DNA from: Eutreptiella sp. 'Long Island Sound 2002'
Taxonomy: Eukaryota; Euglenozoa; Euglenophyceae; Eutreptiales; Eutreptiaceae
Length of the DNA stretch: 64,000 bases
NCBI GenBank assembly: GCA_964036045.1
Contig: OZ038382.1
Coordinates: 131,812,556-131,876,555 of the forward strand
Direction of reading: 5' to 3'
Shown here: one piece after another, positions 11,731 through 24,800 of the stretch
How the letters are laid out: each line of letters starts with the position of its first letter
Numbering within the stretch: position 1 is the first letter of the stretch
Translations under genes and position numbers: made by a program
The notes under the pieces: model-generated
Database searches by the model: none
What the model was told of the DNA's origin: nothing
The model's input: only the letters and a program-made list of their open reading frames with translations

Positions 11731-13338
11731 TTCCCACCCCCTGCAAAATGGTCCACTATGTATGTATGCATTTTATATCTTTTTGGCATGTGTTTTTTAC
11801 ACTTGCTTGACACTGCACCCAGCACAGGTTAGCACAAGCATAGCCGCAAAGAAAATCAACACAAAGACGGAAATGCAAAATTGTGCACCTTCATACACTT
11901 GAAAATGTACGAACCAACAACAAACCGTGTATGCTGTCAGGAAAGCAAACACCACAAGAAACAATGCATGGTTTCATATAGGAAGCTGACCACATCCTAC
12001 AACCTTCAAGACATACATGCATTTCACTTCTAACCTCCAACCAAAACTGCTCCTGACCCCATCCATCCCTCTGGGTGCACCTTGGGTGCATGTTGCTCTC
12101 CACTACACACACGCACTGTGTGCATGTGAACATGCTGTAATAAGGGTGTTTTGCAGAAATAGAATCTGATTTGCACAGGATGAAGTAGATGGCACACAGT
12201 CGTTGATTGAATCCAAATCGGTGCTGCAGCAATCAGATTTAATGCCGCACCTTAACTATACCAGGAACATTACAGGGCTAGTGGCTCTGATATATCCCCA
12301 AATCGAATTGGGAAAGGCCATGCCTACCAACGGTCGTGTGGTCAAAGCTCTTGCATGTGGACGAATCAATTGGCCTAGAGAGCCAAAAATGATGGAGCAA
12401 TACAATGAAGAACTCACTTCAAAATAGGATGCAATGGGCATGAACAACACATTCTTGGCAACACTGAGATCTTCTGGGCTCTGACTGCCTTCTGTCTCGG
12501 CCATGCGTGTTGCTGCACTGCTTGCATTGCGACAAGCACTGTAAAACAGACAAAAGCATGCATTCAATACAGGACGGCATAAGGTACCACCAAAAAATAT
12601 TGTGCGGAACCGTCTCGAGAATGATCAATCTGCCAAGCGATCCCACGAGCTATGCCACACTTGCTCATCCATGCGTGGCGCTGCATGTTGTGCAGCACGT
12701 GCTGTGCGTAAAACATACTGAGAAGGGAGTACAGTCTGGGTACTCCACAGAGACAATTGGGTAAAGGGGCTGGGTTTCAGCACAGCATTCAGAGAGGTAT
12801 GCTACTGGTTCTCAGCGTGCAGGTAGGTACTTGATTGGTGGATGCTCCCCAGCAAAACAGACCTTTCTGAGTGCAGGTGTGTTTGGGTCAGGCAAAGGCT
12901 AGCAGGGCACAGCATTCATTCAGGGAGCATCTTGGTATGATAGAAGAGAATTTCGGGTTGAAGCAATGGGAAACACACTGGTAGCTGTACAAAGCGTTCC
13001 ACAAAATGTCAAATGACAATGTGTCAAATGATTGGAAGAACTGCATCAATATTCGTCATTGCCTGCCCTGTGTTACAGTGTGTACAGTGTGTACAGTCTG
13101 CAGTACCAGAGGGCAGTAGCAGCAGATTGTTGATTCTGGGGGTTTGCAGAGGACACCTTCAGGCTTATGTGATCTGTGAGCTCAGAGAATTTCCTGATTC
13201 AAACCAGGACCTGAGCCGTGATAAAACTTTCCATGCCAACGCGTTCCATGAAGGTCTTGGTATACACCTTCTCCATGCATGCGGTTGCACCTCCACTGGC
13301 CTTCATACCTGCAACATGCATACACAGCACAGCAAGGT

Positions 13339-13941
13339 CTAGTTCAGCCTCAGTAAACAGCTTGCACAAAACATGCATGCACACACATGCATGTGGTCGA
13401 GGGGATAACCCCCCCCAACAGTGGGGTTGAGCCCCCACCCCACCCCTGATTTTGACCATTTTGGTCCCGGGGGAGGGGGGGGGATCGCCTTTTTTGGGGG
13501 CGGTTTCCCACTTTGCAGTTTTTTCACCGAAAAGCTGGGAGCTATCGCCCCTTTTTTGTGTGAAGGATAAGTAACCACAATCCACCCTGAATTTGGGCGT
13601 GGCCCCGAGACGGCAGGGGATACATAGCCACAATTCACTTTCCTTTGCCACTTGCAGCTGCCGAAGAAAAATTGCATGGTTTCCGGCAACAGGGGCTCTA
13701 GAGCACTCTTTGCCTCAGGTAGTGCACAAGCTCCAAAGGTCTTAACTCCTTCTGCCGAACACTCTATCGACATGGGGCCTGTCCTGTCACCTATGCCCAT
13801 TTCCCAAAGCATCAAAAGTTCAGGCAAGATGAGGACTGCAACCAATGTTGCAAAATAAACATGCAATCTTTTTGTGGATGCTTGTTGTTCTCTTTGGTTC
13901 TCCTCGGCCGCCAGATATGGTGCCCAATGTAGTCCGTTCAT
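13339..13941 (-). other. Open frame of 200 codons, doubtful
   Basis: The minus frame starts at a Met at 13,941 and contains a possible membrane segment (VYFATLVAVLILPELLML, residues about 30-47). Its second half is low-complexity proline and lysine translated from poly-G/C tracts. It has no recognisable domain, no clear splice context, and overlapping frames of similar length. It may be chance or one true exon followed by intron. Confidence 0.2.
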
Positions 13942-16900
13942 TGTCAGCTGTGTTGCATTTCATTTTGAATGGTCACTTGCGATGATGGCCAATGGTACAT
14001 GTTGTAGGTAAAGTGCTATGGGCATGGAAAAACATTTAAGTGAGAGATTGTAGGACTAGAAAGAATCTGTGCGCCGTGAGAACAGGCAAGATTGAAAGTT
14101 GCACAAGAAGTCCTTCACCCCCAAAGCAAAGCCTACCTATGTTGTATGGTACCTACAGAGATGCACCCTGCCGTCGGCTTATTCCTTTTGTGGGCAAGAC
14201 ATCTACCTGAGTCTTGAGGTGCCCCATTGCACAATTACCCCCCCCCCCCCCCCTCGAGTGCAAGCATGGCCTTGTATAAGCACGGGGTGGGTGTTGAACC
14301 GCCATTTTTAGGATTTATTGCAACCTTTTTTTTTGGTCCCGAATGTAAGATTGGGCGTAAGGTGGTTGTAAGGACAAACAGCGGCTCAGTCATGGCTGTG
14401 ATTGTTCATTTTGTTCATGTCAGCATTCTACCACACATTGCAACCCAAGGCTGTTTGTTTTGATGTGATTCTCAGCCACGGCTAACCTTTTCATTTTTGG
14501 AATGATTGTCACGTACACCTGGAGCACCGGGGAACATGCGCGTGCCAATGTTGTTGGTCCTTCTCATCATGTGGACCATTGTATCCATTTGCGGAATATG
14601 TGGGTACGAAAGGAGATTGAGCACAATGCCACATGCAGCAAAGTGCGCAGTGTACCATGCTTTTGGTTAAGGTTTGGAGAGAACATCGGTTCGCGCACAC
14701 TTGACCGTTTTGTTTGTCATGTGCAAGCATGGTCTTGTTGAAGCACGAGGTGCGTGTTCACCCGCTGTTTTGCTTGGTTCTCTAGGACCACGGCTATGCT
14801 TGCGTCAGAGGGGGGGGATTAAATTTGTTCCTTCCTTGGGAGGTGCCCAAGATGCCCCAACTCACTATGTGCAGTCTATATGGAGGTTCGCATTTAAGGC
14901 TTGGCGGTCTACCCTGTACCCTATTACTTGAGTGGTTTCATCCCCCTAGTTGGCATGGGTTGTGGTGCTCATGGTAGACATAGCTCACGATACATCTCTC
15001 CCCAAAGGTGTGCATGGGTATTTTAATGCCCTTCCGAACCAACGGCCCCACGGGTCTATGGGGGAGCACTTGGGACGGCGTGCACGCACTGCACGCGCGG
15101 CGCGGAGATTTAGTGGTTTGGCGTGACCAAGCAACTGCGGCTTCTATCCTGGAAGCCCCTTGTCTTGGGGTTTTGAGCCTAGTCCGTGATACTCTTGAGT
15201 TGAAGTACTGCACTAAGTCGTTCCATCAAACCGTCCATGCTGTGAGCGCTAGATCGTGCAAGACGAGGCACTGTACAAGTTTTGTTTGTTGCTCTTTGAA
15301 GATCCCGCCCTCGAAGCTCAGCCCCGGCGTGTGGTACCCAAGGGTTATCTCTCCTTAGGGGGCATTTTGGGAGGTGTGTCAAAGCCAGCCCCTTACAGGT
15401 AAACATGTTGGAAAAGTAGCGCGCGCGGCGCGCGCAGGCACTCCCCCTATGGTCAATACACGTCCACTTCTCCATTTCATTACTCCTTGGAAGCTCATTG
15501 GCGGTCACATCATTGATTAACATGTGCCTTTGTCAGCGCAGTCTCGCATCTTGCCATGCCCCATGAAGTTTGCGTTATGAAGATAGCGCGAAGACCTAGG
15601 AATATCCATCGTTTTGGGTACTCACCCCACATGCAAGTTTTGTTGAAGTGTTGTTGCACTTGGACCTGATGTGGCACATTGCTCTATCCACTGTGCGAGG
15701 GTGGTTGTTTAGTGGGGAGCATGCTCCTTGGATTCACCTTTTGAGGACCTTTGGGCACATTCTATACTTGATTTGAGGTGGGCGTCTTTGCCTTCACATG
15801 GCAGGGTGCTCCCAGCTACTAATCACACGTTGCGGTGTTGAGAGGCGAACCAACAAATGGTGTCTCTTTTCGCTGCCTTTTGGAGGCAAGTGGTCGGGCT
15901 TTCCATCATCGCACACCCTTCTCAGCTCCCGTATTTGCAAAATTGGCTGTCATGGAGCTTCTATCCAAGGGCATATTGTTGCTTTCACTCATCTTGAACA
16001 TGTAGTGTGCACTAGTGTTTGATGCCCCTACTGTTGAATCACATTCATTTCTGCAAATGACATCTGGTGGACATCTCGCTGCATGTACCCCATTAGAGGT
16101 TAAGTGTAGAAGTATTGCCATTGCTGTATTGGTTTCGGCAAACTTCCATGACGGTGCCCCCTAGTTAGTGATCCTCATTCCCTTGTCAATTGCAGGCTTT
16201 CATGGCCTTCTTAGATGCTGTATGAGGTACCCAATGCACTGCTCAAGGAACAATACAAGTGGTGGCTTTTCCGGCATGGAAACATGCAACCCTGATACCC
16301 AACGTGTTTATGAAGACAGATGCTAATGTGCCACCTGCCTGAGTTGGGACTGGTGGGTGTGGTGGGAGACATTCCCTTTAAAGTCTAGGAACCGCGGTGC
16401 GTGCACTGCATACCGCTCTCAGGCTGCAATTAAATGGATACTGATTAGTCCTTCCCTTATGCTCACATGCTTGTTGTGCTTGTGTCAGGTATGGGAGCAT
16501 TGTGGCCCAGATTGAAACTTACCTAGGATAGCACATTGCTCGGCATGGGAGATACACCGGGAAGTGGGTTAACAAACAGGAAGAGGGTGTCCCGAACAAT
16601 GACTGCCATGCCGTCCACATCGCAGACTTTGCAGCAAAAGGAAAAAATCTAGTGTAGCCACAAATCCGTTTGCATTCATCCAAGGGGGTCACTTGTGCCC
16701 GATCTAAAAGATAGGAGCTCCATGTTGGTAGTGAACTCAAGGATGGGGGACATAATCTCAGCATTGAGAGACACATGATGGACTCCGGTGTGGGTTGCAC
16801 TGGAGTTCCCAACTACCACCACGATAACATAATTGGAAGCAGTAGCCGCGTGACCATGCAACGATTGCAACAAAGACAATATGCTTTTCGTGTTCCCTTG

Positions 16901-19397
16901 GTAGAGACATATAGATGTTGGCAAATTGCACAACCTTGCCATGGAAGGTATGGTAGATAGACAACCCTACCTTCCGATGACTGAAAAAAATTGGTCATTG
17001 GGAGATCCGCAACTTGCACCAAGATGGCAACCGTGGTTGAGGATGTCTTTGTTTCCGTCAATGTTGACGAAGAAAGCCATTGAAAGACAAACTCCGGGGG
17101 GCAAGGGACCAATCGTTAGGAGAAGATGACTGCCGCATTGTTCAAAGCTTGGAACATGCAACGTACAACAAGCTCCTTCCCTCTGTGTGTGTGTTCCACA
17201 CTTAACTTGCTCAATGAAAAAAGGCTTATGAGTCAACCTAGAGACAAACCAACTCCATGATGACAACATCTATAGTAGCCTCTAGGTTGTCTCAAATAAC
17301 TTGCACCGCGCCTTGGGCCTCAAGACGGAGACAAACAGTCTCAAGGCACCAGATGTAGTTGGAGAAAACGACAAAAGGTGTGGAGAGTATGTAGTAGGGG
17401 GCGTTGGAAGTAATTGTTGCCACTCCTAAAGCGGAAACCACCAAAGGATAAAATGTGTCCTTTCGAAGCATAGAAGCAGTGCCAAAAAGCAGGTAAGCTA
17501 CACCATGATCGCTCCACGACGCATGTAGGCAGTATGTAGGCCTATGCACTAACATGCACGTCGGACCAACGCAAAGTTGATAAGGCCCCAAGCGAACGGA
17601 CGAAGGTTTCTATGGGTAATGGGATACGTAAGACAAGTCATGACTTTGGAGTCAAAAGTGCATCCCCATTGCTTGTTGACCATCACTAGGGGAAGGGTGA
17701 GTGAGAAAACTCATCCACCAAAGACGTGCCCCGCCTAACGGCGCAAAGAGCACAAAAAAAAAGGACAGCGGAGAGTGCTACCGAGACGAAAGCTTGAAAG
17801 CTTCCAAGGGTTGGGTGCATCCTTGCCTCACCATGGTGAACCTCACTTGTGCCTTGGAGAATCAAAAACCTACCCCGTACATTAGGATAGGGTTGTCATG
17901 TGGCAAGGGCTATGCCTGCTATCGATTAGGTGCACGGTTGAAGGACAGCCGTGGCAGTGACATGACCACTACAACACAGCTTTGGTTGCCATGAACCCAC
18001 ATGGTCCTGCTGCCAGCGGAGGAGCAGAGTCAGGCAGTATGGAGGGGCTGCCTTGCAAAGAGTCTGGTTTGACACCCTGCTTCTGTACCAAACGCTGTAG
18101 ACAGAACATGGCGGCACCATGCTGCTCAAGTGGGGTGCATGACCTGCGACTTCCACACCCAGTTGTACCTTGTTGAGCATTCTCCCCTCTGCAAAATGCC
18201 GGAAGGTGCAGTGCTGATGGGTAACACTTGCCAGAATCCTGTGTTACACTTCCCACCCCAATTGTGGTGCAACTAGGCCCACCGTGCGTGCTCATTGGGC
18301 CTTAAAAGGGCCATGTTGGGCCGCTTGGCGATGTGGCAGGCAAAACGTGGTTCGAGTATTGCGGCCAACTGCGCTATTTTGACCCAGTCCTGCTGAAGGC
18401 CTTTCTTCTGCATGGATGCAGGTTACTGGGTTCGATCTCCAGGCGCCCGAAATCGGCCCCCCATGGTCTCCAAACTTCATGATTCTGGCAATCACTGCAT
18501 GCGAAGCCTCTGCTAGCACCAGCAGGGGATTGGAGGCAACCGCGACATTCATGCGGCAATGGTGAGCAGTGGACTAATAGTCACTCTGACCCACAAAATG
18601 CACTTTCACCCAACTCTTGAACGACACCAAAGACATTGTACCACGGTGATCAACCAATGTTCCCGGAATCGGCTTCCCTGAGACCGTGCTCATTTCATCT
18701 CTGCTTTGTTCCTGCCGCTGTTTCTCACCCTTTGCTTACTGTTATCCGTCTGTGCATCCTCCTGCGGCTGCCTCTGCGAATCTGATCCTGCTCTCCCTGT
18801 TCCCCTGCTACTGCCTGTGCTGCTGCCCAGTAATTGGTGGGCGTGCGCCCCAAAGGCGACAGTGGCCCCAAAGCAGGCATGGGAACGCCAAAACTACAAA
18901 GAGGGCATGAAGGAGGTCCTGGAGGTGAGAGGTGCCAGCACCTGTATATGCCGTATGAAGGTGGCGGTGCTGTGGCTGGGTGTCATCTCCCACAGCTGAG
19001 AGGGCCTGGACTCCCCAATTATGCGAAAAGCGGTCGTACCTTTCTGGGGTCTCCATCCAAGGATGAAGGGAAAGGCTTTCCATGCGCTCATGCCTCCTCC
19101 CCTTGGGAGTAGAGTGAGATGTTGTGAACCAAATGATGCCACCAAGCATCAAAGACCATCTGCTGCAGTCTCCTGCTTGCAGTTAATGTTGTGAATGGAC
19201 AACCCATGTCATGCAGAGTGAAATGTCGACATGAATGCACTGACAGATTGCTTGGTGTGTTTGCCAGATCATGTCTGCAGCAGATGAATCATCCATCAGC
19301 CGAGCACTGATGAAAATGTAGAGGTAGACCAGGAAACGTCATAGACCTCCAGAAACTCCTTGAACATCAAAACAGGGAGGTCCACGTCATGACATAC
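13942..19397. other. Long stretch without recognised genes; contains the intron following MORN exon 2
   Basis: Minus-strand sequence just below 19,398 is intron 2 of the MORN gene, and exon 3 must lie further left or outside the window. I searched for another MORN-like stretch and found none. Frames of 60-115 codons occur on both strands without family signatures. A possible plus-strand exon at 18,832-18,932 is discussed under rejected items. Confidence 0.4.
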
Positions 19398-19545
19398 CTG
19401 CTGCCGTCAGGCCATGTGTACACCCCTTTACCATCAAACTGGTTGCAAAGCCAATGGCCTTGATACACTGCACCACTGGCAAAATGAAACGTGCCTTCCC
19501 CAGACATTTGATCGTTGTCCCAAGATCCTTCATATTTGTTGGGAC
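19398..19545 (-). CDS. MORN-repeat protein, exon 2 (MORN2-like)
   Basis: This exon encodes 48 full codons with three MORN units: NKYEGSWDNDQMSGEGTF, then GAVYQGHWLCNQFDGKGVY, then the start of a third (TWPDGS). The YxGxW...GxG pattern defines the repeat, which in small proteins such as MORN2 is linked to cilia and membranes. The exon enters in phase 1 after TTTCACAG and leaves in phase 2 at a strong donor, CAG/GTATGTC. Exon 1 at 41,843-42,011 ends in phase 1, and the join restores an intact glycine codon and continuous MORN spacing. The next exon, expected to finish the third repeat, was not found. Function in this organism is inferred from the family only. Confidence 0.8.
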
Positions 19546-20195
19546 CTGTGAAATCAGCATCGGGATTGGAGCCCTTGTCAGGCCAACAGACTTTCCACAA
19601 AGTGCATTCCTACTGCTGAGCCGCTGGTGCAACATAGCCCACCCCCTATCCCCCCCAATAAGTGGCCACCCCCACTCCAACTGGAACAAACAAAGTTGGC
19701 ACAAGCCATGAGCTTCCAGGCTGTGGGTGGTACTATGGACGTCGGGACAGAGAGTGTGTGTTGGGGGGAGGAACCCAATTTAGGTGAATTAAGGGAATGT
19801 GTAGGTGGAAAGAGGAAACACAGTGCTGCTTTGCTTAGTTGGATTCTGAAACAGGCTGACTGCCATGGCTAAATGGCAGATGGCAGACTGTCTCGTGACC
19901 TTTTAGAACTTTGAATCTGGCTTGCTGCCAGTGTAATGCTGTGCCCCAGTGCGATTTACCGCACACCCTTGCTCGGCTTGCCTAGTTGGTGATTTACCAC
20001 CTACCCTGCCCCCCCCCCCCCCTGGAATATCCCCCGTTAGTGCACAACGGTCTCCCTGGAGGGGTGGGGAGACGGTTGCCAAGTGACGGTCTCCCAGGAC
20101 CAAGGGGGGGGGGGGGATTGCAAGGGTATTTCAAGGAGAACCACCCTCCACTGATTCAAGCAAACAGAACACAGGTAAAGCGACTTTTGCATTGA

Positions 20196-21903
20196 TGCGG
20201 CACCATCTTGGGTCTGAAAAAGCAACACAACACCCCATACACCACCTTTGGAGAGGGAATATCAGAGAACATACACAGGTGATTGATTGAAGTAACGGGG
20301 GAGCAATGCAATGTTGTGTGTGACAAATGGGCCACACAAACCGCCGAAAAAGATGTTCACTAGAGACGGGCAACATCAGTCTACCATTGCAAGACTTGTG
20401 GGGCGCCCGTCAGGCCGTGTAGCATACGTGTGCACACATAGTCCGTCTCCTTAGAGAAGGGTGCCTATGGAATATGTACCAAAAACCCCACATGGGCTTT
20501 GCAAGGGACTTGTGCAAAGTCTGCTTTTGCAGTTTTCAGGCTGGTTTTCTTAACATCGTGGCCGCCCACAATGATGAGATATCCCTTGTAAAGCATGTTG
20601 TAGACCTTGTTTGTTTGGTTTTTACATCGTTTGGCCGTGGGGTGCAGGGGGGGGGGGGGCATGGTTCTTCATGAGGGACTTGTGCACAATTTGCTTAAGC
20701 AGTTGTCAGCCTCAACAAGTCGAAGATCAAATTCTGTTGCCTTCGGCAATGCACCTTGAAGGGGGAAGTCCCATCCCCCTTGTGTTCGTGGCGGTACGTA
20801 AGGTACAAATAAAAAAGTTTGGGGAGGCGCCTTCTCGGTGGCCCACGTATGGGCGAGTGGCCACATAACCCCTACTCCAACCCCCTCCTTGTCCAAGCAC
20901 AGCCATTCCCCCTACCCCCTTCCCTCTGGTCCCTCTATCCACGTCTCCACCTTTTGCCCCCTGTCCTTGGCGGCGGGCCTGCCCCCTCCCCTACTGCCCC
21001 CTTCTCTGTTCCCTCCCCTTCTCTCTGCGCCTCCCCTCCTCCCTGACGTGGATCGCGGTCACGGTCGCTTGGCCTGTTTGCCTCCCTGTCTGTACCTGTT
21101 ACCTGTTCCTCGTTAGCCAGCCCTGTCTTGTGCAGTAGTTAGTTGGTCAGACTGCACGAGCGCATTGTTCTCCTCCTCCCTCCTCCCTTTCAACCTCAAG
21201 CCACCTCCTGATCGGTGTGGCTGCCAGGGTTAGTAGGCCCACGGGGTCCTCCGCGCATCGCCTGTGCGGTGCCCGTGCTTCTGCCCTGCATTGCCCTTGC
21301 ATCGCCCTCTGCACTCCCATCCCTTCTTGCCTCCTTCCTCTCTCACCCTACTGTTCCCCTGCCCTCTTCTCTGCTTCTTCCGTTTTTTCCACCCATGTCC
21401 TTGCTAGCCCACTCCCATCCTTCTGCCTCTTTTCCTCTTCTTTCTCCCATGTTTCCGTTGCCCCTAGGCTGCCCCCTTCTGCACCCCTGTCCTCCCCCTC
21501 TTGGTCCCGCTGCCCCGGCACTGGGGCCACCCCATGGCGCACACCGCTTCCCCGACATTGGCCGTGGTCCCACCACCACACATTAGTGTGTGCGCGCAGT
21601 GGAGGGGGTTGTCAGTGTGGGGGTCTACGCGGTATGCTCCCCCCGAACCAGACAATGGCAGGTTGCACAAACCAACGCCGGATCGACGGCACGCGCCACA
21701 AAGCAGCCACCACTGCTGTGGTGCGCTAGCCACTATCCCTGTCCACCATTTGGTCCCCCTCACACTCTGCTCATTGCCTCATTCCGGCCTGCTGTTGCAC
21801 TTCTTCGGTGCTCGCTCCGCGTCGCTTTTCTTCTGTGGACACCCAGGGTACGTCCGCGGTCTCTGCACACCCACAACGCCGTCCACCGACGTCTCCGCCA
21901 CAC
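20196..21903 (+). repeat. Left arm of the large inverted repeat
   Basis: Matches the reverse complement of 25,606-27,322 throughout. Its long frames have mirror copies in the other arm and are pyrimidine-rich artefacts rather than genes. Confidence 0.92.
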
Positions 21904-22522
21904 CCCAAGCGAGAGCTGCCCCACCCACTGCCTGCCCGTGGTCGAGACCAACACACCCTAACCCAAGTTCAGAGGCACTGCTAGCACTCGCTTCTCCCCC
22001 TGCCGCCGCCGCCTCCGCCACAGCAAACAGTGCCCTTGAAGCATCGCTACTGGACCACTACAATACGCCCTCAACAGCCGCCGAAATCCAACGTGGCCAC
22101 CTTGACGCATATGCTCCCCAAGCGTAGCAGAAGCCCGCCACATCGGATTTCCCTTCTCCCACACACGCCAGCACCCTAGGCCTCCCCCATCTGACCACTA
22201 TCACACTGGCTCCCTCATGATTGCGCCCGGCACTCTCTCGACACCCCCAACACCCTTCTCCCCCAGGCTCCCAAGAGCCTGCAGTCCCTGCTTCCCCAAG
22301 CTCCTAGCACCAGGCACTCCCGCTCCCCCAGATCCCCAGCACCCGCCACTCTCTCCTCCCCACCCCGGATTCGCTACCTCACAAGCACCGAAGGACCCAG
22401 TGAAGAGACACTCACCTCCACAAACGGTGTTTTTCAACACCCCATGCCGCCCTCAGGGACAAATGCCGATGGTTGGTGGTTGGTTGTTGGTCAGCGCCTC
22501 CCTTCAGCCCCCTCACCTCAGC

Positions 22523-22526
<4 letters not shown>

Positions 22527-22583
<57 letters not shown>

Positions 22584-22585
22584 TG

Positions 22586-22637
<52 letters not shown>
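22527..22637. repeat. (GT)n microsatellite
   Basis: About 55 GT units with a few TT/CT interruptions. Valine/cysteine-rich frames across it are spurious. Confidence 0.98.
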
Positions 22638-22743
22638 AGATGAGATTGCCAACATAATGTCAGCAAAAATTGTGCGCTGGGAGGAGAAGGTGGAGAAGGA
22701 AAAGAAGCAGAGGGAAGAGAAGGAGAAGAAGGTGAAGGAGAAT

Positions 22744-23600
22744 TGTTGTGAGGACTACATTTGTGAACCGGTGACTTCGTTGGTGTTGAACATTTTTCAT
22801 TGACGTGCGGCGCCTCCGAGCCTGTCCGGAACATGTTTGCCTGCCCAGTAGCTCACCCGGGGGACGACACAATGGTTCCCGGCCCAACGGAAAGGACCGC
22901 AGCCCATTTTTCTTAAAAAAAAAAGAAAAAAAAACACCCGCGAAAACGGGGCAAAAATGACATTATGAAGCTTCAGGGACCAATGTTGTGAGGACAACGT
23001 CTCCAAACTGGTGACACTGTTGGTCCCGAAACCTTTTGCACGTCGTGCGGCTCCTCACAGCCTTTGTGGACGACATTTGTTTGCCCAGCCGCTCACCCGG
23101 GGGGACGACACGATGGTTCCCGGCCCAACAGAAAGGACCGCAGCCTATTTTTCTGGAAAAGCCAAGTGAAAATGAGGCAAAAATGATATTCTGAAGCCCG
23201 ATAGACCAATGTTGTGAGGACAACATCTCTAACCCGGTGACACTGTTGGTCTTGAAAACTTTTGCATGTTGTGCGGTGCCTCCCAGCCTTTCCGGAAGAC
23301 ATTTGTTTGCCCAGCAGCTGACCCGGGGAGACGACACAATGGTTCCCGGCCCAACAGAAAGGACGGCACCCCATTTTTCCGGAAAAAAACAAGTGAAAAC
23401 GGGGCAACAATGACATTATGAAGCCTCACGGACCAAATGTTGTGAGGAGAACATCTCCAAACTGGTGCCATCGGTGGTCTTGAAACCTTTTGCATGTCGT
23501 GCGGTGCCTCCCGGCCTTTCTGGAACACGTTTGTTCGCCTAGCAGTTCCCAAGGGGGATGATACAATGGTTCAAGGCCCAACGGAAAGGACTGCAACAGT
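22744..23600. repeat. ~230-bp tandem repeat, 4 copies
   Basis: TGTTGTGAGGA starts copies at 22,744, 22,984, 23,210 and 23,438 (spacings 240, 226, 228). Each copy contains GACGACACAATGGTTCCCGG and GAAAGGACCGCA words. The last copy is partial. Confidence 0.88.
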
Positions 23601-23889
23601 GCATCATGGCCCTCTTCTCTTGCTGCGTGCGTTGTGCCCCTGTGGGTGCCGTCACTTGCGCCACCTGAGCCACCCACGCCTCCCCTACGGCCTCCGTCTG
23701 CTGCCTCGCCTCATTCCACAACCTCTACAACCATCCTTGTTCCGTCTCTGTCTTCCTAAGCTTGCTACCGGCATTCATGATCTCGTTCAACGACATCTCA
23801 TCGTCTCTGGCCCGCTTCAACTGGGCTTCTTTCCTGGTCTCTCTGGCTGCAGGCCGTGTATGGTTGCCCTGCTCCGGTGTCATAGTATT

Positions 23890-24380
23890 ACCGGCTTTGC
23901 CGCACCCTTGCAGCAATCCCTCCCACCCCTTCCTCTTTTGACGCTGACTTCTGTGATACCTCCTCCACCACTTGGGGTGCCTGGGGGCTTTCTTCGTCGT
24001 CGTCCTCCTCTTCTTCCTCTTCCTCCTCTTCGTCCATTTCCTCCTCAAGCGTGCCCTCTGGTGGCCTTTCATACAAAAGCTGCCCTCCGCTCGTTCTTGG
24101 CGCTTTCTTCTGCGCCGGCGCTTCCATACAGAGCTTTGCACTTTCTCTTTCTTCTGCCCTTTTCCCTCATTTTTCCTCCATTTCTGCGCGTCCATCAACT
24201 CCTTTGTTGCTTTCCATGGGGGGTGCTTCTCCTTCAAACCTCTAATACGCTGCCAGCGTCCCTTTCTCCGTGGTCATGATGAAGTGCACAGCCCGGCCGT
24301 CTGATTTTCTGATTTTTGATGCGACCTTCTTTGCTACATGCCGCCACTCAGCGCGCCAGTTCCCGCGGAACTACCCGTCC
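23890..24380 (-). pseudogene. Decayed ORF with basic N-terminus and acidic tract, unknown family
   Basis: Minus-strand reading from about 24,365 gives a basic helix-like start (EWRHVAKKVASKIRKSDG), a linker, then KKAPRTSGGQLLYERPPEG and a run of about fifteen glutamates and aspartates, ending near 23,890. In-frame TAG (24,242) and TGA (24,167) interrupt an otherwise continuous frame. A basic segment next to an acidic tract suggests a nuclear or DNA-associated protein, but I recognise no domain. An upstream piece (24,738-24,421, with KPGVRILGFNDRLGEDRAQP) may be an earlier exon. Confidence 0.45.
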
Positions 24381-24800
24381 ATGTAGCTGCACCCCATGGG
24401 GACCACAACAGCGCGCTTGCTCACTGACGCGGTCCGGCGGTTTCATAGGCATCGCGTTCACACGGCACCAACTCCTCAATGTGCGCTTCCGAGAATTTAG
24501 CGGAATGGCCGCCCTCAGAACCGGCATCTGCAGCTTCGGGCTGGGCCCGATCCTCACCAAGCCTGTCGTTGAATCCCAGGATGCGGACACCGGGCTTCGG
24601 CCAGCTTGTCATGGTACCCGTCTGACAGACAGGTTTGCCATTGATGCTCCCCCCGGTGAGCTCATCGCCCCCCCCCCCCCCCCCCGGGTGAGCTGCTGCG
24701 TTCCAGGAAAGGGGGTAAGGCGTGGCACATCGTTTCAAGACCTATGGTGTGTTTCCCAGCGGTACCTCATACCATGTTCACTTTTTTTTTGGAAAAATAG

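Larger units (their letters stand above)
10111..13338. other. Non-coding stretch with A/T-tract and short tandem repeats
   Basis: No gene recognised. It holds the second A/T-tract block (11,010-11,280) and the second TTGCGGAAAA array (11,640-11,730). Remaining frames are short and overlap on both strands. Confidence 0.4.

Noticed and set aside
12265-12290. LTR primer-binding site resembling initiator tRNA-Met
   Set aside because: GGCTCTGATA is present but not followed by CCA, and there is no LTR next to it.
18832-18932. Possible plus-strand exon (CTGCTGCCCAG acceptor, GAG/GTGAGA donor, about 30 codons)
   Set aside because: Splice sites look good but the peptide matches nothing and no partner exon is evident nearby.
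13942-19397. Third MORN exon
   Set aside because: The exon 2 donor demands another exon, but no minus-strand stretch with YxGxW...GxG spacing was found. It is probably outside the window or too short to see.
22400-22834. Long frames rich in Val/Cys or Thr/His over the GT repeat
   Set aside because: They are pure translations of (GT)n on each strand.
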